A DNA stretch of 64,000 nt from a virus: positions 62,001 to 126,000 of the IMG/VR virus record IMGVR_UViG_3300044613_004618. One strand, written 5' to 3'. The notes under the pieces were generated by a model. The model did no database searches and was not told the DNA's origin. It worked only from the letters and a program-made list of their open reading frames with translations. Made by a program: the position numbers and the translations under genes. Positions 49,426-57,840 of this stretch are shown here, piece by piece; the stretch's first letter is position 1; every line of letters starts with the position of its first letter.

Positions 49426-50070
49426 ATGGCCACGGACAAGATTGGAGCAAACGGTTCGGGTGTCCGGGGGCACGTCACGCTCTGGAGCGTCGACGAAGCC
49501 AGCGGCCTGCTCACGCCCCTGCACAGCCAGAAGAACCAGATCGTCCTCTCCTGGGGGCACATCGCGGCCCGGCAGCTCGGCTTTCGCCCCGGCGCCGGAC
49601 GCCCCAGCTACCACATCTCGGCGATGTACATCGAGTACGAGAACGTGGGCGACCCGGAGGACCCGGCGACCGTGGCTTCACTGGGTCGGGACCTCGACCC
49701 GGATTACTACTACGGCGAGTTGCTCAGCAGCTCGACCCAGGGCTTCATCCGAGTGCCGCTGCGGACCGAGCCGGTTCTGGGCGTCTCCACGGTGACCGAG
49801 GGCGACTACCCCGGCTACTTCACCGAAGGGACCAACGGCAACCAGCTCACATTCTTCGCCCAGACGTCGAACGCCGAGGTACAGAACGCTGTGCCGTTTG
49901 GCGCCGCCTACAACAGCAAGGTGTACGCCGCAGCGCTGGTGGCCACGCCCGAGTTCTCCGACCACACCCAGGACATCGTCTTTGCGCGCACGACCTTCTC
50001 GGCCCCCAACCAGGTCACCAAGGAAGCGTCCTCGCAGATCGGCATCACCTGGGACATCGCCTTTGAATAG
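49426..50070 (+). CDS. Fibre or adhesin base protein
   Basis: A 214-residue beta-rich protein (GSGVRGHVTLWSVDEASGLL, PSYHISAMYIEYENVGDPED, TRTTFSAPNQVTKEASS-type end) of the kind found at the base of tail fibres. It opens the fibre block. GGGAG is 6 nt before ATG 49426. It is followed by a 42-base gap that holds the TTCACA-N6-TGTGAA element (50078). No family is recognised. Confidence 0.5.
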   Translation: MATDKIGANGSGVRGHVTLWSVDEASGLLTPLHSQKNQIVLSWGHIAARQLGFRPGAGRPSYHISAMYIEYENVGDPEDPATVASLGRDLDPDYYYGELLSSSTQGFIRVPLRTEPVLGVSTVTEGDYPGYFTEGTNGNQLTFFAQTSNAEVQNAVPFGAAYNSKVYAAALVATPEFSDHTQDIVFARTTFSAPNQVTKEASSQIGITWDIAFE

Positions 50071-50077
50071 TCGTTAA

Positions 50078-50095
50078 TTCACACGGATGTGTGAA
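50078..50095. repeat. TTCACA-N6-TGTGAA element (intergenic)
   Basis: TTCACA-CGGATG-TGTGAA, perfect arms (7 bp if the flanking C/G are paired), just before the long fibre gene at 50113. It is nearly identical to the copy at 23498, 26 kb away. Confidence 0.45.
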
Positions 50096-50112
50096 AGCCT
50101 GGGAGGACACGG

Positions 50113-52008
50113 ATGTCCAACAGCAACTGGTTCAACAACATCAAGCATGTCACGCCGGGCGAGCCGGTCAACGCGGGCGTCGTCTCGCGGCCAGACCAGG
50201 CGCTCGTCAGCCGCACGAACTATCTCAAGGAACGGCTCGATGCTGCCGCCCTGAATAGCGCGCTGTTCGACACCGACGCCACGGTGGCCTCCGACGTCCT
50301 GCCCGGCCAGCCGGTCTTCTGGAACGCCCAGACCCAGCAGTACGAGAAGGCGCTGGCCGGTGCTGAGATCGAGCCCAACACGCAAGTCCCGGTGACGATC
50401 CCGTCGAGCGACGTCCTGGGCATCTGTTATCGCAAGAAGTCCGCCACGCTGGCGGATATCGTGCTCCGCGGCATCGTGCAGCTGCCCGAGATCACCAACG
50501 CCGTTGCGGGCACGGTCACGCCGGGCCGCTACTACCTCTCCGCCACGGAGCCGGGCAAGCTCGTCAAGCAGAAGCCGCCCGTGTCGGTCAACGTCTGCTT
50601 TGTGCAGGGCGTCAAGGAAAACTGCGCCGAAGCGCCCTGGGTCGTCGTGATGCCGCAGGTCCGGGACTTCCTCGAGGATCACATCCACTACCGCTTTGAG
50701 CTGACGGCCCTGCCTGCGGGCGAGCACGACGGCACGACGGCCGCCGAGGACGGCTTCCACACGATCACCGACGCCGACGCGGAGCTGCCGGGCTGGCTTC
50801 CCGCCGACCACGCGGTTTTCGAGGGCCGCGCGCCGACCGGCGCTAAGTTTGGCTACAACTTCTCCCAGCACGAGGCGCTTTCGCTTGTCTGGCCGCCGCA
50901 GCCGCTGCAGGCGGTGGCCATGCTCTGGGACAAGGGCATTAACCGCGTTGGCGCCACGGAGATCCCGCTAGGCGCCGAGGGCCTGTGCGTCGTCAACAAG
51001 GACGGCATCTGGTGGATGAGCGACTGCTACGCCAACGTGCCGTGGCCTGCGGATCTCGACACGGCAGATCCAGGTTCGGAAAGCTCGCTGCCCGAATGCC
51101 CGCTGCCCGAGAGCATGCGGGTCGTCATCGTCTACCTGCGGATGCTCTACGGCAATGACCGCAGCGTAGTGACCAGCCTCAAGCCCGCAGAGGGCAGCCC
51201 GATCACGGTGGTCAACTGCGACGGCCTCCCGGCGAACGCGGACAACGCGCTCACCGGCGACCTGGAGCTGGGACTGAACCTTGAGCTGCTGGACGATCCC
51301 ACCGAGGTTAACGGCGGCCGGGTCTACAAGCAGATCACCGAGGACTTCAAGTTTCGCAAGGGCTGGATCACCGAGGGCGTGCGCCTGGGCGGCGGCCCGC
51401 TGGTGATCAGCGGCACGCGCAGCCGTGTGCTCACTGCCGCCGAAAAGACCGCGCTGGAGCTGCCGTCCAACGACACGTCGCTGCTCCACCAGGGCCTGGT
51501 CACCATCGCCTACGAGGACCAGCTCGTTGAGCGCGAGATCTCCCCGCAAATCATTCGCCTGGCCGACACGGTCGAGCGGCTTTACAAGGACATCCCGTAC
51601 CTGGGGTTCCCCGAGAACTACAACTCGCTGCTCCGCGTCCGGCTCAACGTGCCCAGTTCAAACCTGGGCGCGCAGCTGGAGATGAAAGTCCGGGTGCAGC
51701 TGTTCGGTCGCACGACCGGCCTACTGCCCGCCATGTCGATGACCTACCGGCGGATCACGCGGCCCACGACCGCCGCAGTGCCGCTTCCAACGGCCGACGA
51801 CGAGTACGAACTGGCGTTCAACGTTCCCGGCACATCGCTTGCCGTGGACACAGTGGTTGAGGTCGAGAGCGAGGCGTTCTGCGTCAAGGAGGGCGACACG
51901 ATCCTTGTCACGCTGGCGCGCAGCGGCACCGCGGACAGCTACAACGCTGAAGTCGGCATGCTGCGCATGACCGGAGTGGTGACTGTATCGTCCACATGCA
52001 CGGAATAA
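50113..52008 (+). CDS. Large fibre or adhesin protein
   Basis: A 631-residue beta-rich protein. The N-terminus (NIKHVTPGEPVNAGVVSRPD) is followed by a repeated set of beta segments (VAGTVTPGRYYLSATEPGKL, GDLELGLNLELLDDPTEVNG), a mid region with Trp-rich FSQHEALSLVWPPQPLQAVA, and a C-terminal beta sandwich. The arrangement resembles receptor-binding tail fibres, and it begins a row of fibre genes. No enzymatic motif is seen. ATG 50113 follows GGGAGGACA. Confidence 0.5.
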   Translation: MSNSNWFNNIKHVTPGEPVNAGVVSRPDQALVSRTNYLKERLDAAALNSALFDTDATVASDVLPGQPVFWNAQTQQYEKALAGAEIEPNTQVPVTIPSSDVLGICYRKKSATLADIVLRGIVQLPEITNAVAGTVTPGRYYLSATEPGKLVKQKPPVSVNVCFVQGVKENCAEAPWVVVMPQVRDFLEDHIHYRFELTALPAGEHDGTTAAEDGFHTITDADAELPGWLPADHAVFEGRAPTGAKFGYNFSQHEALSLVWPPQPLQAVAMLWDKGINRVGATEIPLGAEGLCVVNKDGIWWMSDCYANVPWPADLDTADPGSESSLPECPLPESMRVVIVYLRMLYGNDRSVVTSLKPAEGSPITVVNCDGLPANADNALTGDLELGLNLELLDDPTEVNGGRVYKQITEDFKFRKGWITEGVRLGGGPLVISGTRSRVLTAAEKTALELPSNDTSLLHQGLVTIAYEDQLVEREISPQIIRLADTVERLYKDIPYLGFPENYNSLLRVRLNVPSSNLGAQLEMKVRVQLFGRTTGLLPAMSMTYRRITRPTTAAVPLPTADDEYELAFNVPGTSLAVDTVVEVESEAFCVKEGDTILVTLARSGTADSYNAEVGMLRMTGVVTVSSTCTE

Positions 52009-52011
52009 GCC

Positions 52012-52959
52012 ATGCCGATCGGGAACTGGAATCTACAGTGGCTTAACCACAACTCGCAGCGCTCCTACCCGCTGACCGAGCGCGCTACCAAAACAGACGA
52101 ACAGGGCACGATCCGGCTGCCCGACAGCTTCATCGTTGCACTCTACCTGCCGGTGCATGCGGGTCTGGGCCTGGAGCCCGGCAAGTTCTTCGTCAAGAGC
52201 GTGCTCATCGCGCCCACCGGGTACAACGTCACCATCGGCTACGACGACGGCGACGAGTACCCTGACGTCGCCGCGGCGAACATCGCCCGCAGCGCCTTCG
52301 CCCCGAACCGCTCTTTTGCGCTGCCCGGCGTCGACCAGTTCGTGGACTCACTGGGCGAAATCGTCATTGGGCGCCTCGACGAGATCGACGCCCTGCCGCC
52401 TGGGCTGTACGCGTTCACGCCCGCCGCCGGAGAGCTGGAGACGGACGCCATCCGCCCGATGATCCGCGGCATTCCCCGGCTGCGGGTCGCCAACGGCTTC
52501 GAAATCAGCGAGGACATCTACGGTGACGTGACGCTGGTGGCGGGCGCCAACATGCGCATCACGGTGGAGAGCAGCGGGGGCTCCGACCCGCGGATCACCT
52601 TCAGCGCAATCAACGGCGAGAACCTGAACAAGAATTGCGAGTGCCAGACGCCGCGTACCGGAGAGTGCATCCGCTGCATCAACAACGTCTGCTCGGACGA
52701 CGGCAACTTCACGTTCGACCCGGGCGACTGCGTTGAAATCGTGGGCACGCCCGGCGGCCTGCGCTTCAACGACCTCTGTGCCCAGCCCTGCTGCGGCTGC
52801 TCCGAGCTGGAGGCGCTGGCCACGGAAGTTGACCGCTTCAGCGACGGCGTGAACACACTTCAAAACTTCGTGACCCGGTTGAGTTCCGAGGTCACCCAGA
52901 TGTCCCTGGTCGTACTGGGAAGCCGCCTTGGCGACACCGGTTGCAGCACCTGTAACTGA
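52012..52959 (+). CDS. Tandem fibre paralogue 1
   Basis: A 315-residue protein. The N-terminus NLQWLNHNSQRSYPLTERAT is shared in pattern with four following proteins (NxxRxYPLxER, then a beta domain). The middle is beta-rich. The C-terminal half holds Cys clusters (CECQTPRTGECIRCINNVCS, CCGCSELE) and a final helical trimer-like segment. Probably a short fibre or adaptor. It is the first of five adjacent paralogues (52012-57840) made by duplication. Confidence 0.55.
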   Translation: MPIGNWNLQWLNHNSQRSYPLTERATKTDEQGTIRLPDSFIVALYLPVHAGLGLEPGKFFVKSVLIAPTGYNVTIGYDDGDEYPDVAAANIARSAFAPNRSFALPGVDQFVDSLGEIVIGRLDEIDALPPGLYAFTPAAGELETDAIRPMIRGIPRLRVANGFEISEDIYGDVTLVAGANMRITVESSGGSDPRITFSAINGENLNKNCECQTPRTGECIRCINNVCSDDGNFTFDPGDCVEIVGTPGGLRFNDLCAQPCCGCSELEALATEVDRFSDGVNTLQNFVTRLSSEVTQMSLVVLGSRLGDTGCSTCN

Positions 52960-52967
52960 GGGACGCC

Positions 52968-54524
52968 ATGAGCTGCGAAGACTTCACCATTACGCCATCA
53001 GGCCGAGCGGGCATCGGCGTCGTTCAGCCCCAGAGCGGCCTTGACTATCCGCTGGTCGCCCCGTCGGATGACATTAGATATCTAATCGCCGACTTCTACC
53101 TGGCCTACGACGATCCGGGGTTTTACCAGCCCGCCACGCCGCTGCGGCAACACCCGCTTCGCATCAAGTGGCTGTACGGCGTGGGCTGCGAGGCGGCCGT
53201 CAAACCAGTCTGGGCGCCGACGCCTGTGCATGCCGCGGACATCCTGGTCGTCGACGCCAATAACGTGACCGTCTTCAATTCGACGCAGCTGGTGTCTCCC
53301 GGCGGCGACCCGAACTACTTCGAGTTTTCACAGCGCTCCTGGGGCAACGACTACGAGATTTACCAGTGGATCGGCTCCAACGTTGTCTGCCGCCTGGTCG
53401 TTTACAAGACCTGGCCGCCCTCGGCGATCGCCGCGGCCGATGCGGCGGACTTCTCAGTTGACGAACTGGTCAAGAAGAACTGGCCCAGCCACCTGTCGCC
53501 GACCAGCGCCGTGCTCGACGAGCGGGCCGTCTACAAGATGCCGCGCCGCGTGCGCTCGCTCCGTGTTGCGCCCACAGCGAGCCAGGGCGCCATTCGGCGG
53601 GCTGGGGCGGTTCTGGCCGCCGGGAACAACATGGTCATCGCCGCTGCGGCCCCTGAACTGAGCGGCCTGCGACGCAACACCGAGATCACCTTCAGCGTCG
53701 AGCCGGGCGCTGGGACAGGCAAGTACGAGGACTGCCCGGAGGATCCGACCACCCCCATCTACCAGATCAACGGCGTCACGCCGAACCAGTACGGTGACCT
53801 AGTGATCGCCGGGCCGAGCTGTCTCTTCGTGCGGCAGCCCACGGCCATCGAGGGCGACGGCGTCCGCCCGGTGCGCACCTCCGGCGCCGCGACGCTGGCG
53901 ATCAATACCGACTGTCCGCCCTGCTGCGACTGTTCAGACTACGTCGCCGTGGCGGAGTACATGACGCGCGTGGGCAATCAGTACGTGCGCATCGGCGAGC
54001 GAAGTCACGAAACCAAGCTGCTCCACGAAAGCAACATCGACCGCTGGGCGGAGCAGCGCGAGTGCCGCCTTTCGCGACCGCTGCGCGTCCTGATGACGCC
54101 GCAGAACTGTCCCTTTATGGACGTCGTGATCATGTTCTGCAACCAGTGCCAGACATGCGCCGAAGACGTCAAACTGACCGTCCAGCTCAGCAGCTTTCCG
54201 GCGGTTAGCTCCGCCGAGATTGTGTGCGGGTACACGTTCCTCTACGCGCCAGGCTACCCCGGCGTGGAGTTCACGCTCCAGGGGACGTATCCGACCTTTG
54301 AAGCCCAGCTGCCCAAAGTCGACGTGGGCAACTCAGCGTACGTCAAGTTTCGCCTGCGCTTCTTACCAAAGACGTTCCCGTACACCATTACGGCAACGTT
54401 AACTGGTACAAACGAAGATCTTCCCATCCGCGCCGGGTGCGAGGTCGATAAACCTGTTGCCAGCGCAACGACTGCGGCTTCGTTAAACTGCGACGCAAGC
54501 GGCGGCACGATCCAGAGCTGTTAA
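52968..54524 (+). CDS. Tandem fibre paralogue 2, diverged
   Basis: A 518-residue beta-rich protein. The N-terminal domain (VVQPQSGLDYPLVAPSDDIR) is a diverged version of the shared YPL domain. PIYQINGVTPNQYGDLVIAG repeats a motif found in its neighbours. A Cys-rich patch (CPPCCDCSDYV, CNQCQTCAEDV) and beta domain follow. Cysteines are probably structural. TTAGATATCTAA at 53074 is the one site with both outer arms symmetric but different from AAA/TTT, encoded in the AGA-TAT phase. A fibre role is inferred from context. Confidence 0.5.
   Translation: MSCEDFTITPSGRAGIGVVQPQSGLDYPLVAPSDDIRYLIADFYLAYDDPGFYQPATPLRQHPLRIKWLYGVGCEAAVKPVWAPTPVHAADILVVDANNVTVFNSTQLVSPGGDPNYFEFSQRSWGNDYEIYQWIGSNVVCRLVVYKTWPPSAIAAADAADFSVDELVKKNWPSHLSPTSAVLDERAVYKMPRRVRSLRVAPTASQGAIRRAGAVLAAGNNMVIAAAAPELSGLRRNTEITFSVEPGAGTGKYEDCPEDPTTPIYQINGVTPNQYGDLVIAGPSCLFVRQPTAIEGDGVRPVRTSGAATLAINTDCPPCCDCSDYVAVAEYMTRVGNQYVRIGERSHETKLLHESNIDRWAEQRECRLSRPLRVLMTPQNCPFMDVVIMFCNQCQTCAEDVKLTVQLSSFPAVSSAEIVCGYTFLYAPGYPGVEFTLQGTYPTFEAQLPKVDVGNSAYVKFRLRFLPKTFPYTITATLTGTNEDLPIRAGCEVDKPVASATTAASLNCDASGGTIQSC
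53074..53085. repeat. GATATC palindrome, TTAGATATCTAA
   Basis: In the gene at 52968, read as ATT-AGA-TAT-CTA-ATC with rare AGA and CTA codons; a 14-bp perfect palindrome with outer A and T. Confidence 0.6.
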
Positions 54525-54527
54525 ATC

Positions 54528-56099
54528 ATGGCTGTTCGTAATCAAAACTGGTACGACCTGCAGGCTACCCGGCGCTACCCGCTGGATGAGCGCAGCACCG
54601 GTCTGGACGACAACGGCCAGGTGATTCTCGACAGCATCCTGGTCGACTGCCACATCCGCTTTCCGGCGACGCTCGGCACCTACCTGTACGTGCAAGGGAT
54701 CACTGTGGCCCCCGCGCTGGTGTCGCTTGTCTTCGGCGTCGCCAGCGCGCTGGATGACTCGAGCGGCACGACCATTGCCGCCGTGACGCTGCCTCGCACA
54801 GCGCCGCAGAACGTGAATCACGAGATCACGCCGCTGCAGCCGGGCGTCGCGGGCTGGGTGGCGCTCGGTCCCGGGCTAGCCGAGGAGTTCGTGGGGCGGT
54901 ACACCGCGCCGCTGCAGACGGTCATCTCGCAGCGGTGCGCCCGACCCTACCGGCCGCTGCCTGTTCCGAGCATGGGCAAGATCGGCTTGGCTGCCAGCCT
55001 GGAGGGCATCGTCAACATCACCGCCGCGGCCCCTGTGACGGCGCGGCACGAGAAGCTGACGATCAACGACGAACAGGTCGACGCGATCGTCCTGCGCCTG
55101 GACGGCGAGCTGCCGGGCACAAACAACCCGCTGCAGTTCTTTCTTGGTCCGTGCGCTGAGCGGCCCGAGAGCGGCACCTGCCCGCGGCCACCCATCGAGA
55201 CAATTAACGGCATGAGCCCCGACTGCGACGGCAACATCACGTTCATTGTCGAGGGTTTCGACGCGCTTTCCTACAACAACTGCGGGGGCGTGGACATTAT
55301 CTCGAACACGGGCCTGGCGGAAACGTGCGACGCGCTGCGCGATCCGCGACGACGGCGGCCCGTCGACGAATGCAACAGCAGCGAAAGCCTCGATGAAGAT
55401 TACTGGTACAACCCGCTCGACCAGATTCCGCCGGACGTCGTGATCGACGAGGACCTGGAAGAGACCGCGTTCACCAACACGTGCGTCACCACGCCACTGT
55501 GCGTCGATTTCAGCGGCGGCACCGCGTCAAACTTCGTCGTGCGCGACGGTTTGTTCGTCTTTCAGTCGTTGCTTGCGCCGCCCATCTGCGGCAGCTCCGA
55601 AGAATTGTTTGACGAGCACTACGTCTACACCGCCGCTGATTTCGTGGGGCGGAACATCGCGCTGTTCCGAAACTGCTCCTCAAACTGGATCTTTAACAAA
55701 ACCATTCGAACGCAGCTTGCGTTCACCAGCAGCGGACTGCGTCGCAATGGCGGCCTGCTGCTGAACTATGTGCGCGGCAGCACGACGACATATCTGCTGG
55801 CCATGATCGACAACAATCTAAACAAGTTGCGGCTGCTGCGGTTCAACGGCACCGCGTTCATCGAGGAGTACAGCGCTAACTTTCAAACTTTTCCGGGCAC
55901 CTGGTATGAGCTTGCTGTGTCGCCAACGCAGTCAGGCAGCAACCTTGTGCTCGCCGTCACGGCCAGCGCGCCCAACGGCGCCGTGTCGCCGGTCTCCTTC
56001 ACGGTCACCCTTTCCAACTACGGAAACCCGCTCGGACTGGCAGGGCTGTACAGCGACCGCTCGTACACCTACTTCAACAAGTTTTTGATCGAGGGCTGA
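54528..56099 (+). CDS. Tandem fibre paralogue 3
   Basis: A 523-residue protein. The N-terminus NWYDLQATRRYPLDERSTGL is a clear member of the shared YPL domain family. ETINGMSPDCDGNITFIVEG repeats the INGxxPxxxG motif. The C-terminal part (LFVFQSLLAPPICGSSEELF, then WYELAVSPTQSGSNLVLAVT) looks like a lectin or laminin-G-type beta sandwich, which would suit carbohydrate binding. ATG 54528 is 3 nt after the previous stop. Confidence 0.5.
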   Translation: MAVRNQNWYDLQATRRYPLDERSTGLDDNGQVILDSILVDCHIRFPATLGTYLYVQGITVAPALVSLVFGVASALDDSSGTTIAAVTLPRTAPQNVNHEITPLQPGVAGWVALGPGLAEEFVGRYTAPLQTVISQRCARPYRPLPVPSMGKIGLAASLEGIVNITAAAPVTARHEKLTINDEQVDAIVLRLDGELPGTNNPLQFFLGPCAERPESGTCPRPPIETINGMSPDCDGNITFIVEGFDALSYNNCGGVDIISNTGLAETCDALRDPRRRRPVDECNSSESLDEDYWYNPLDQIPPDVVIDEDLEETAFTNTCVTTPLCVDFSGGTASNFVVRDGLFVFQSLLAPPICGSSEELFDEHYVYTAADFVGRNIALFRNCSSNWIFNKTIRTQLAFTSSGLRRNGGLLLNYVRGSTTTYLLAMIDNNLNKLRLLRFNGTAFIEEYSANFQTFPGTWYELAVSPTQSGSNLVLAVTASAPNGAVSPVSFTVTLSNYGNPLGLAGLYSDRSYTYFNKFLIEG

Positions 56100-56102
56100 G
56101 CG

Positions 56103-56885
56103 ATGTCCGACGCGCGTATTCTTTATCCGCAGTTTCGCGACGAGCAAGCTGACTCGCGCTACCCCTTCGCGGACCGGGCGACGCTTGCATCGTCAACGGC
56201 GGGCCTGGAGATTGGCCGGGACACCTTCATCGACGCCAGCATCTACACGATCAATGGCGACCGGCAGGCTTACATCTCGGCCATCGTCGTGACGCCACAG
56301 TTGATCACAATCTACCTCGGTGACGTGGGCGACCCGCGCCGCGCCAGCGCGGAGTTTAACCCGTTGGCCGCCCCGGCCGACGGCGTGCTCAACGTGTTTG
56401 ATATCTATGGCCGCCCCGCGGGCATGCTCCTGTCGACGCCGCTGGCTCTGGCTCGATTTTCCGGCTGGCCCACAGGGACGCACACGTTTCTACCAGCGGC
56501 CGCGGAATTCGTCTCTTCCGTGGTCATTCCCGCGCGCGAACCGGGCGTCCGCGGCCTGGTGGCCGACGACGCGGCGCTCCTCACGGGAGACGTCTGGATC
56601 GTAGGTGGCCGCGGCGTCGTTGTGCGAAAAGAAGACGAGGAAATCATTCGCGTCGACATCATCGGCGAACCGCTGTTCAACCGCTATCTCTGCGACCCTG
56701 TGCAGCGTTTTGCGCCCAAGACGTTCCTGCAATCGATCACCGTAAACCGGGTCACGTGCGGCCCCAACGAATACGGCGGCTTTAACATCACCGCGACCGA
56801 TCACGGCGCAAGCGATTCCGTCCTGCGAATCTACCCGCAAGACGGAAACATTAAAATAGACACGATCGGCCGAAAGGTGGTGTGA
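56103..56885 (+). CDS. Tandem fibre paralogue 4
   Basis: A 260-residue beta-rich protein. N-terminus ILYPQFRDEQADSRYPFADR belongs to the shared domain; the middle is a beta domain (VTPQLITIYLGDVGDPRRAS) and the C-terminus carries the diverged CGPNEYGGFNITATDHGASD motif. TTTGATATCTAT at 56397 encodes F-D-I-Y. It lacks the extra C-terminal sandwich of its neighbour. GAGGG lies about 6 nt upstream. Confidence 0.5.
   Translation: MSDARILYPQFRDEQADSRYPFADRATLASSTAGLEIGRDTFIDASIYTINGDRQAYISAIVVTPQLITIYLGDVGDPRRASAEFNPLAAPADGVLNVFDIYGRPAGMLLSTPLALARFSGWPTGTHTFLPAAAEFVSSVVIPAREPGVRGLVADDAALLTGDVWIVGGRGVVVRKEDEEIIRVDIIGEPLFNRYLCDPVQRFAPKTFLQSITVNRVTCGPNEYGGFNITATDHGASDSVLRIYPQDGNIKIDTIGRKVV
56397..56408. 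repeat. GATATC palindrome, TTTGATATCTAT
   Basis: In the gene at 56103, encoding F-D-I-Y. Confidence 0.45.
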
Positions 56886-56886
56886 G

Positions 56887-57840
56887 ATGCCCCGTCCAGG
56901 TTTCTACAACGACAACGAATACCGCGCCTACCCTTTCGTTTTTCGGACGAGCTATCCGGGGCCTGCGCTGCCGGACGCCGCGATCGTAGACGCCGGGCTG
57001 ATCATGGGCCTGGACAGCGGCTACAACCCCGCCGAGCACAGCGTCTGGCTGTCCTCGATCTCCAGGGCGGGCGGCGTGCTGACGTTCACCTTTGCGTCCG
57101 ACGCGCCCGGCGCAGCGACTCAAAACCTCTCGTTCGTGTGCAGCACCGCCGCGGAGGAGTGGCTGTCTGTGTTCGGCGAATCGGGCGTGATCGCCGGTGT
57201 TCCCAGCGCGTGCGACCCGGCGCCCATTTGGGAAGGTTTTCTCGTGGTCGGCGCGCTGGCGACGCTGCTGGAGCAGATCGCAGACAACTCAACGGTCACG
57301 TACCCCAGCCAGGCGCGCGTCCTCGAGCCGGGTCGCGTGCAGAGCCTGCTGAAGGGCTACCTGCGCAGCGTCAACGTGGGAAACTTCACGCGCGTCCGTG
57401 CGCTGCCCGCGCCAGAGTGCGACGACAGCTCGACCGCGGTCGACGAAAATGAAGTCGTCGTGAATGCCACGTGCATGCAGGGAAACATCCGTGTCAAGGA
57501 AGGCTACCACTGCCGCATTCGGCAGATCGAGCGAACCAACGAGATCAACATCTCCGCGGATCGCACCGCGGGTGACACCGAATTTAGCCCGCTGTGCGAG
57601 CACGGTGGAGACCTGCCCCTTTACGATGACGAACCGTTTGACGCAGCCACTGGTTTCTATGGCGGCGGCCCGGCGTGCAACCAGGTAATTTCTGCCATCA
57701 ACGGCATCGGCGGCCCCAACGTTTCGCTGATTGCGGGGACGGGCGTAACAATCACCACCAACCCCACGGATAAGACCATTACCATCGCGCTTGCGCAGAA
57801 CAACCTCGTGGGTGGTTGCGGGACGGAGGCTGGGACGTGA
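56887..57840 (+). CDS. Tandem fibre paralogue 5
   Basis: A 317-residue protein. N-terminus [20 protein letters not shown] is the last copy of the shared domain. The centre is beta-rich; [20 protein letters not shown] is followed by [20 protein letters not shown], another INGxxG motif. The last base of its stop starts the next gene (TGATG), so it is coupled to the collagen-like protein and could be its attachment partner. Confidence 0.5.
   Translation: MPRPGFYNDNEYRAYPFVFRTSYPGPALPDAAIVDAGLIMGLDSGYNPAEHSVWLSSISRAGGVLTFTFASDAPGAATQNLSFVCSTAAEEWLSVFGESGVIAGVPSACDPAPIWEGFLVVGALATLLEQIADNSTVTYPSQARVLEPGRVQSLLKGYLRSVNVGNFTRVRALPAPECDDSSTAVDENEVVVNATCMQGNIRVKEGYHCRIRQIERTNEINISADRTAGDTEFSPLCEHGGDLPLYDDEPFDAATGFYGGGPACNQVISAINGIGGPNVSLIAGTGVTITTNPTDKTITIALAQNNLVGGCGTEAGT

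Noticed and set aside
21801-50095. CRP/FNR-type operators
   Set aside because: Half-sites are in the opposite order (TTCACA then TGTGAA rather than TGTGA then TCACA).
1763-56408. GATATC copies explained as plain EcoRV restriction sites or K-D-I codon bias
   Set aside because: Restriction sites would not need A/T on both sides, and codon bias cannot explain the same 12-mer in three reading phases with rare codons and in a gap.
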